Origin: Verrucomicrobia bacterium UBA2970
Lineage (GTDB): Bacteria; Verrucomicrobiota; Verrucomicrobiia; Limisphaerales; AAA164-E04
Length of the DNA stretch: 17,708 bases
Assembly: GCA_002348345.1 (NCBI GenBank)
Contig: DEAY01000441.1
Span: 1-17,708 of the forward strand
Direction: 5' to 3'
Under the pieces are notes generated by a model. The model was not told the DNA's origin and ran no database searches. It worked only from the letters and a program-made list of their open reading frames with translations. The first letter of the stretch is position 1, and every line of letters begins with the position of its first letter. The translations under genes and the position numbers were made by a program. Shown here piece by piece: positions 13,631 through 17,708 of the stretch.

Positions 13631-15702
13631 GAACGGCTGATCCAAATGAGAACCAGGACCAACCCGACCAGGCTGGATCCGACGATTTTCAAGTAGCGCT
13701 GAGTTTGTCCACTTTGGAGACGGGCCCCCTGGCGGGCCCCCCATCGAAAGCCGTCGCAGGACCGATCGAACGCGCCGTTGACGAGATGTTCGTCGGTAAA
13801 GCGAGTCACCCATGCGATTCCCTGAACCGCACGGCGAACGCATTCGACGATTCGATGTACGATTTTCCGGTCGATGAGATCGGAGACGAGCGCCAGGGCA
13901 CCCACCGCGGCGACAATCGTCTTGTCGTAGAGTTCGTCGATCCAAAAGCGATGGGTGGCAAGGTCGAAAAAGCGAGGCAGTCGACGTTGGAGCGGATCGA
14001 CCTGCTGATTGGGGCGAAAGGCGATTGGCCGGTAAAACAGATATGCCAAGCCGATCCCTCCGAGACCGACCAGGGACGAGAGGATCATCACGCTCAAGGT
14101 TCCTGATTCAAAGAGGGCACTGAGAGACAGGGTACTGGGTGCTCGGTCGATGTATCCTTGAAACCATGGAAAGGCGGGCGTGCCGATGAATCCCAACAAA
14201 ACGGCACCCGCAGCTAAAATGATCAGGGGCCATGTCATGACGGCGGGACTCTCATGGGGCGGTGGGACCGGATGGGATTCCGCTTCGGATTCATTGAGGC
14301 GATTGCCACCGAAAAAGACATAGAACATCTGGCGGGTCATGTAAAAGGCGGTCAGAAACGCGCCGATCAGACCGATCCAGTAAGGCAGATGGGACACCGA
14401 CCAGGTATGGGTGCTGTGAAGAATGGCATCCTTACTCCAGAATCCGGCGAACAACAGGGGAAAGCCCGCCAAGGCCAGCATGCCAATGGCATAGGTGGCA
14501 AAGGTGACTGGCATGGCCCCCTTGAGGCCGCCCATGCGCCGGATGTCTTGAACGTCGTGGCAGCCATGAATCACGGAGCCGGCTCCGAGGAACAGGAGGG
14601 CCTTGAAGAACGCGTGGGTGATCAGGTGGAACATCGCCACGGCGGGGCCGCCTGTGCCCAAGCCCATCATCATGTATCCCAACTGAGAGACTGTCGAGTA
14701 GGCGAGGATGCGCTTGATGTCGGTTTGGGCGACCGCAATGAGCGCCCCCAGGAGCGCCGTGATGCTCCCGACAAAGGTGGTCGCGATCAAGGCACCGGTC
14801 ACCGGAAAAGCGTCGTCCGTCCCCGTGGCTCCGGCGGCCATCAGGGGGTAAAGTCGGGCCATCAGAAACACCCCGGCCGCCACCATCGTGGCCGCGTGAA
14901 TCAAGGCGCTGACCGGGGTGGGACCTTCCATCGCATCTGGAAGCCAGACATGGAGAGGGAATTGTCCGGATTTGCCCATCGCCCCCCACAGAATCAAGAG
15001 GCTGATCGCGGTGGACAGCGCCAGCCCGAGGATCGTGACTTGGGAGCCCAATAGGCCGAGCGCGTTTTCTTCGAGGCAACCACTTCCGTTGTCGAAGAAA
15101 AGCAGGCTTCCCGATGAGCTGGCCAACCAGAGCATGCCGATGAAGAACCCAATGTCCCCAATGCGAGTGGTGATGAAGGCTTTCTTGGCGGCTGCGGCCG
15201 CACTGGGTTTGTGAGCCCAGAACCCAATCAGGAGATAAGACGCCACGCCGACGAGTTCCCAGCAGATGAAGAGCAGGAGGAGGCTGTTCGAAATGATCAT
15301 CCCCAACATGGCGGCCGCAAAGAGGCTGAGATAGGCAAAGAAGAGACGATATCGTTCGTCCGATGCCATGTATCCGGTGCTGAAAATGAAGATCAGCGTC
15401 CCGACGAAGGTCACCATGGTCAGCATGACGGCGGTCAAAGGGTCCAAGACCCAGCCAATCTGGAGCGGTGCCACGCCCATTTGGAACCACGTCACGGTGA
15501 CCACCTCTCGAGCGGTGGTTGCGGGATCGGCTCCAAGCGTTTTCATGAAGGCAAGGAGGGAGATGATTCCCGAGAAACCCAGCGCGCCAATCGCCACCGA
15601 ATGGGCCCGACGGCGCGACCAACCCGGTCGACTCACCAGAATGACCGAGGCGATCAATGGCAAGACTGGAACGAGCCAGAGAAGTTGAAGGATTTGATCC
15701 AA
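13627..15702 (-). CDS. nuoL: NADH-quinone oxidoreductase subunit L, extended lateral helix
   Basis: The distal antiporter-like subunit of complex I, which also carries the long amphipathic lateral helix (HL) that runs along the membrane arm. At 691 residues it is longer than E. coli NuoL (613). Channel residues: Glu149 in CWELVGVASYL, Asp183 in TRIGDIGF, Lys244 in AMGKSGQFPLHVW, His269 in LIHAATMV, His363 and Lys367 in LITHAFFKALLF, and Lys424 in FWSKDAIL. The HL region starts near WIDELYDK (587-594) and runs to about 665, followed by a final span (about 673-688). From ELYD to the C-terminus it has about 30 more residues than I recall for E. coli, with two similar segments (about 611-635 and 637-661). 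That extra length would let HL span a fourth antiporter subunit. It starts 25 nt after nuoK. Confidence 0.96.
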   Translation of the reverse strand: MDQILQLLWLVPVLPLIASVILVSRPGWSRRRAHSVAIGALGFSGIISLLAFMKTLGADPATTAREVVTVTWFQMGVAPLQIGWVLDPLTAVMLTMVTFVGTLIFIFSTGYMASDERYRLFFAYLSLFAAAMLGMIISNSLLLLFICWELVGVASYLLIGFWAHKPSAAAAAKKAFITTRIGDIGFFIGMLWLASSSGSLLFFDNGSGCLEENALGLLGSQVTILGLALSTAISLLILWGAMGKSGQFPLHVWLPDAMEGPTPVSALIHAATMVAAGVFLMARLYPLMAAGATGTDDAFPVTGALIATTFVGSITALLGALIAVAQTDIKRILAYSTVSQLGYMMMGLGTGGPAVAMFHLITHAFFKALLFLGAGSVIHGCHDVQDIRRMGGLKGAMPVTFATYAIGMLALAGFPLLFAGFWSKDAILHSTHTWSVSHLPYWIGLIGAFLTAFYMTRQMFYVFFGGNRLNESEAESHPVPPPHESPAVMTWPLIILAAGAVLLGFIGTPAFPWFQGYIDRAPSTLSLSALFESGTLSVMILSSLVGLGGIGLAYLFYRPIAFRPNQQVDPLQRRLPRFFDLATHRFWIDELYDKTIVAAVGALALVSDLIDRKIVHRIVECVRRAVQGIAWVTRFTDEHLVNGAFDRSCDGFRWGARQGARLQSGQTQRYLKIVGSSLVGLVLVLIWISRS

Positions 15703-15727
15703 AATCGTCTTGTCTTTCGAGCGTCAG

Positions 15728-16039
15728 TTATCCCTTGAGGTCTGCAATCCGATCAATGTCGGTCGTCTGATAGTGTCGATAAACGGCGATGATGAGGGCG
15801 AGACCGACGGCCGCCTCGGCCGCTGCCACCCCGATTGCAAACAGAACGAACATCAGTCCGGCCAGTTGATCCGGGGCCGGTCCGAATCGCCAGAAGGCGA
15901 CGAAATTGAGGTTCGCGGCGTTGAGCATGAGCTCGATTCCCACCAGAATGAGGATCGCGTTGCGACGAACGAGCACCGCCGTCAGTCCAAGGCTGAAGAG
16001 GACGGCACTCAGGAGGAGGTAATGCGTCAAGCTCACCAT
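15728..16039 (-). CDS. nuoK: NADH-quinone oxidoreductase subunit K
   Basis: A small (103-residue) three-span subunit at the base of the complex I membrane arm. It has the two conserved membrane glutamates: Glu36 in LVGIELMLNAANLNFVAF and Glu75 in VAAAEAAVGLALI, equivalent to E. coli E36 and E72, which are part of the central charged axis coupling quinone reduction to pumping. Spacing is 2 nt from the nuoJ stop, so it is translated with nuoJ. No anomaly is seen. Secure. Confidence 0.97.
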   Translation of the reverse strand: MVSLTHYLLLSAVLFSLGLTAVLVRRNAILILVGIELMLNAANLNFVAFWRFGPAPDQLAGLMFVLFAIGVAAAEAAVGLALIIAVYRHYQTTDIDRIADLKG

Positions 16040-16041
16040 GG

Positions 16042-16584
16042 CTATGATCCTTTCACGTCGTTTTGACGGGACGGTTGGGGAAACGATTGGGAGGGGCGCT
16101 CATTCATCGCGATCACCACCGCTCCCACCATGGCCGCCGTCAAGAGAAGGGCGATCATTTCCAGTGGGATGACATAGTGATTGAGGAGGGCCTCTCCGAT
16201 GGCCTTCACCGACGCGTTGGCCTCATGGGGGGCATTCTGAGCTAGGCCGGGTGTCGCTCGAATCGCCCAAGCCAGAGCCCCGAAAACGGCCGCACTCACC
16301 AGCACCCCGGACGCCCACCCGTTGGAGAAGGGGCTTCGACTGAGGGAAGGACCGGTATTCCTGGTGAGTAGGATCGCAAATAGGATGAGGATGGTCACCG
16401 CCCCGATGTAAACGAGGAATTGGGCGAAGCCGAGGAATTGAGCGTCCAACTGAAGATAGAGCATTGCCACTCCGGTGAAGGCCAGCGCGAGCGAGAGAAC
16501 GGAATGAACGATTTGCCGGAAGACGACAGCTCCGATGGCGCCCGCCAAGGTGATGATTCCAACGAGAGTGAAGCCAAGCGTCAT
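16042..16584 (-). CDS. nuoJ: NADH-quinone oxidoreductase subunit J
   Basis: A 180-residue membrane subunit of complex I with five predicted spans (about 5-22, 29-48, 55-73, 91-110 and 140-160) and a hydrophilic C-terminal tail. The family landmark QFLVYIGAVTILILFAILL (55-73) holds the conserved TM3 tyrosine (Tyr59) that takes part in the coupling switch next to NuoK. Its ATG lies only 3 nt after the nuoH stop, and nuoI, which normally stands between nuoH and nuoJ, is absent here. Secure. Confidence 0.96.
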   Translation of the reverse strand: MTLGFTLVGIITLAGAIGAVVFRQIVHSVLSLALAFTGVAMLYLQLDAQFLGFAQFLVYIGAVTILILFAILLTRNTGPSLSRSPFSNGWASGVLVSAAVFGALAWAIRATPGLAQNAPHEANASVKAIGEALLNHYVIPLEMIALLLTAAMVGAVVIAMNERPSQSFPQPSRQNDVKGS

Positions 16585-16587
16585 AAC

Positions 16588-17708
16588 CTAGTCGGCGAAT
16601 CGATATTCGCGTTTGGTGACTTGCTGATGGGCGCTGAGTCGGGTCCCCAGCACGACGTAAGGCACCGCGATGAGCGGGGCGCTGATCAACCATCCCAGCA
16701 CCCCCTGGCCGGCATAGTGCCAAGCCGCGCCGGCGGCAAACGTGATGAGGGTCATCGGAAGCATGAACTTCCAGGCCAACCCCATGAGCTGATCCATCCG
16801 GAGCCGGGGCAGGGTGCCTCGAATCCATATGAAAAGAAGAATCAAGGTCCCGAACTTGAGAAAAAACCAGATCGGTGCGGGAATAAAGGATAAGAACGGG
16901 AGCGGGGCTTGATAGCCACCGAGAAACAGGGTGATGGCCAGACCGCTCATCGCGAAGAGCCCGAGGTATTCCGCCAGGAAGAAGAGTGCGTATTTGAAGC
17001 CCGAATACTCGGTCATATGTCCGGCGATGATCTCCGATTCAGCCTCCGGGATATCAAAAGGGGAACGGTTCGATTCCGCGAGGGCTGCTGTCAGGAAGAG
17101 GAGGAAGCCGGCGAAGCCCCAGGGCGTGGCAACATGCCAGTGCCAGAAGGCTCCTGCCTGTGAGTCGACAATGCCAGGGAGCGAAAGGGATCCGGCCATC
17201 ATGATGACGACGAGGGAGGAGAGGATCAGGGGCACCTCATAGCTGATCATTTGGGCGATGGCCCGCATGGCTCCGAGCATGGCGTACTTGTTGCGGCTGG
17301 ACCATCCCGCCATGAACACCGCGAGTTCTGCCGCCCCTCCCACCGCAAAGAAAAAGAGAATGCCGGCATCGAGATCGATCGGAACCAGCCGTTCGCCATA
17401 AGGAATGACTGAAAAGGCGAGCAGCGTTGGAATGACCAGGAGGATGGGGGCGAGAAAGTGAACCAGTTGATCGGCCGAACGGGGCACGATGTCTTCCTTG
17501 AAGATCATTTTCAACCCGTCGGCCACCGGTTGAAGCAGGCCGACTGGGCCGACGCGGTTTGGGCCAAGTCGATTCTGAATCCGGCCAAGCGCTTTCCGCT
17601 CGACCCAGGTGGTTAGGGCAAAGCAACCCGCGAAGACGCTGATCAGGGGGGCAATCGAAAGCAGATGCCCCAGGGGCGTCTGGAGCAGTTCCGGAGCGAA
17701 CCCGATCA
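16588..17708 (-). CDS. nuoH: NADH-quinone oxidoreductase subunit H, start just outside window
   Basis: The quinone-site membrane subunit of complex I linking the peripheral and membrane arms. At least 372 residues are visible, about eight spans. Family signatures: WVERKALGRIQNRLGPNRVG near the N-terminus, LLQPVADGLKMIFKEDIVP, SNRSPFDIPEAESEIIAG and TEYSGFKYALFFLAEY, the loops that line the quinone cavity. An apparent start at 17526 is an internal GTG (the valine of PVADGLK) and must be rejected. The frame stays open to 17706, and the last two bases (CA) would complete a CAT, i.e. a minus-strand ATG, with one more base, so the gene is probably nearly complete. It is the first visible gene of the operon. 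Secure. Confidence 0.96.
   Translation of the reverse strand, partial: IGFAPELLQTPLGHLLSIAPLISVFAGCFALTTWVERKALGRIQNRLGPNRVGPVGLLQPVADGLKMIFKEDIVPRSADQLVHFLAPILLVIPTLLAFSVIPYGERLVPIDLDAGILFFFAVGGAAELAVFMAGWSSRNKYAMLGAMRAIAQMISYEVPLILSSLVVIMMAGSLSLPGIVDSQAGAFWHWHVATPWGFAGFLLFLTAALAESNRSPFDIPEAESEIIAGHMTEYSGFKYALFFLAEYLGLFAMSGLAITLFLGGYQAPLPFLSFIPAPIWFFLKFGTLILLFIWIRGTLPRLRMDQLMGLAWKFMLPMTLITFAAGAAWHYAGQGVLGWLISAPLIAVPYVVLGTRLSAHQQVTKREYRFAD

Noticed and set aside
13631..13945. 105-codon upstream extension of the first nuoM frame
   Set aside because: It lies inside nuoL in another frame, is arginine-rich and hydrophilic, and the family N-terminus begins at the ATG ending at 13630.
14254..15054. 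266-codon plus-strand open frame opposite nuoL
   Set aside because: Its product is low-complexity, Gly/His/Gln/Glu-rich, with no motif; it mirrors the codon bias of nuoL on the other strand.

Overview
This window is a 17.7 kb stretch of a moderately GC-rich bacterial genome (my impression, not a computed value). It splits into a plus-strand half (about 1-6090) and a minus-strand half (about 6216-17708). Many genes have weak or no Shine-Dalgarno sequence. The gene content, the protein flavour (YggT-like protein, Dabb protein, lysine-rich IlvD N-terminus) and the modified complex I suggest a Gram-negative member of the PVC group, possibly Verrucomicrobiota. That assignment is inferred from memory of protein style, not from a marker gene, and is only moderately secure.

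Plus strand: the 3' end of sucD (succinyl-CoA synthetase alpha, TCA cycle) is followed by a polytopic YggT-like membrane protein, a short-chain dehydrogenase/reductase and a single-span membrane protein of unknown function. Next comes a GNAT acetyltransferase whose stop codon overlaps the start of a small zinc-ribbon membrane protein. The half ends with a PhoB/PhoR-type two-component pair. The kinase has a single membrane span and no periplasmic sensor domain. The pair meets ilvD tail to tail across a 127-nt gap filled with nested inverted repeats.

Minus strand, in transcription order from the right edge: nuoH (start just off the window), nuoJ, nuoK, nuoL, a first nuoM, a second divergent nuoM, and nuoN. 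After these come a secreted glutathione-peroxidase-like protein, a Dabb-domain protein and ilvD (dihydroxy-acid dehydratase, branched-chain amino acid synthesis). The nuo genes are tightly packed (gaps of 2-34 nt, two 4-nt ATGA overlaps), so they are probably one operon. The peroxidase has its own strong predicted promoter 8 nt from its ATG, so it is likely a separate, possibly leaderless, transcription unit that may continue into the Dabb gene and ilvD.

The most interesting system is the complex I membrane arm. It encodes four antiporter-like subunits (L, M, M', N) instead of three. NuoL is long (691 aa), and its C-terminal lateral-helix region is about 25-30 residues longer than usual, as needed to span an extra subunit. 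The second NuoM lacks the key lysine of the TM7 proton channel but keeps the other charged channel residues. nuoI is absent from its usual place between nuoH and nuoJ. Complex I variants with a fourth pumping subunit are known in the literature, so the class is not new. The lost lysine, the possible internal duplication in the NuoL helix and the displaced nuoI are the parts worth following up. I saw no tRNA, rRNA, CRISPR array, insertion sequence or phage gene.
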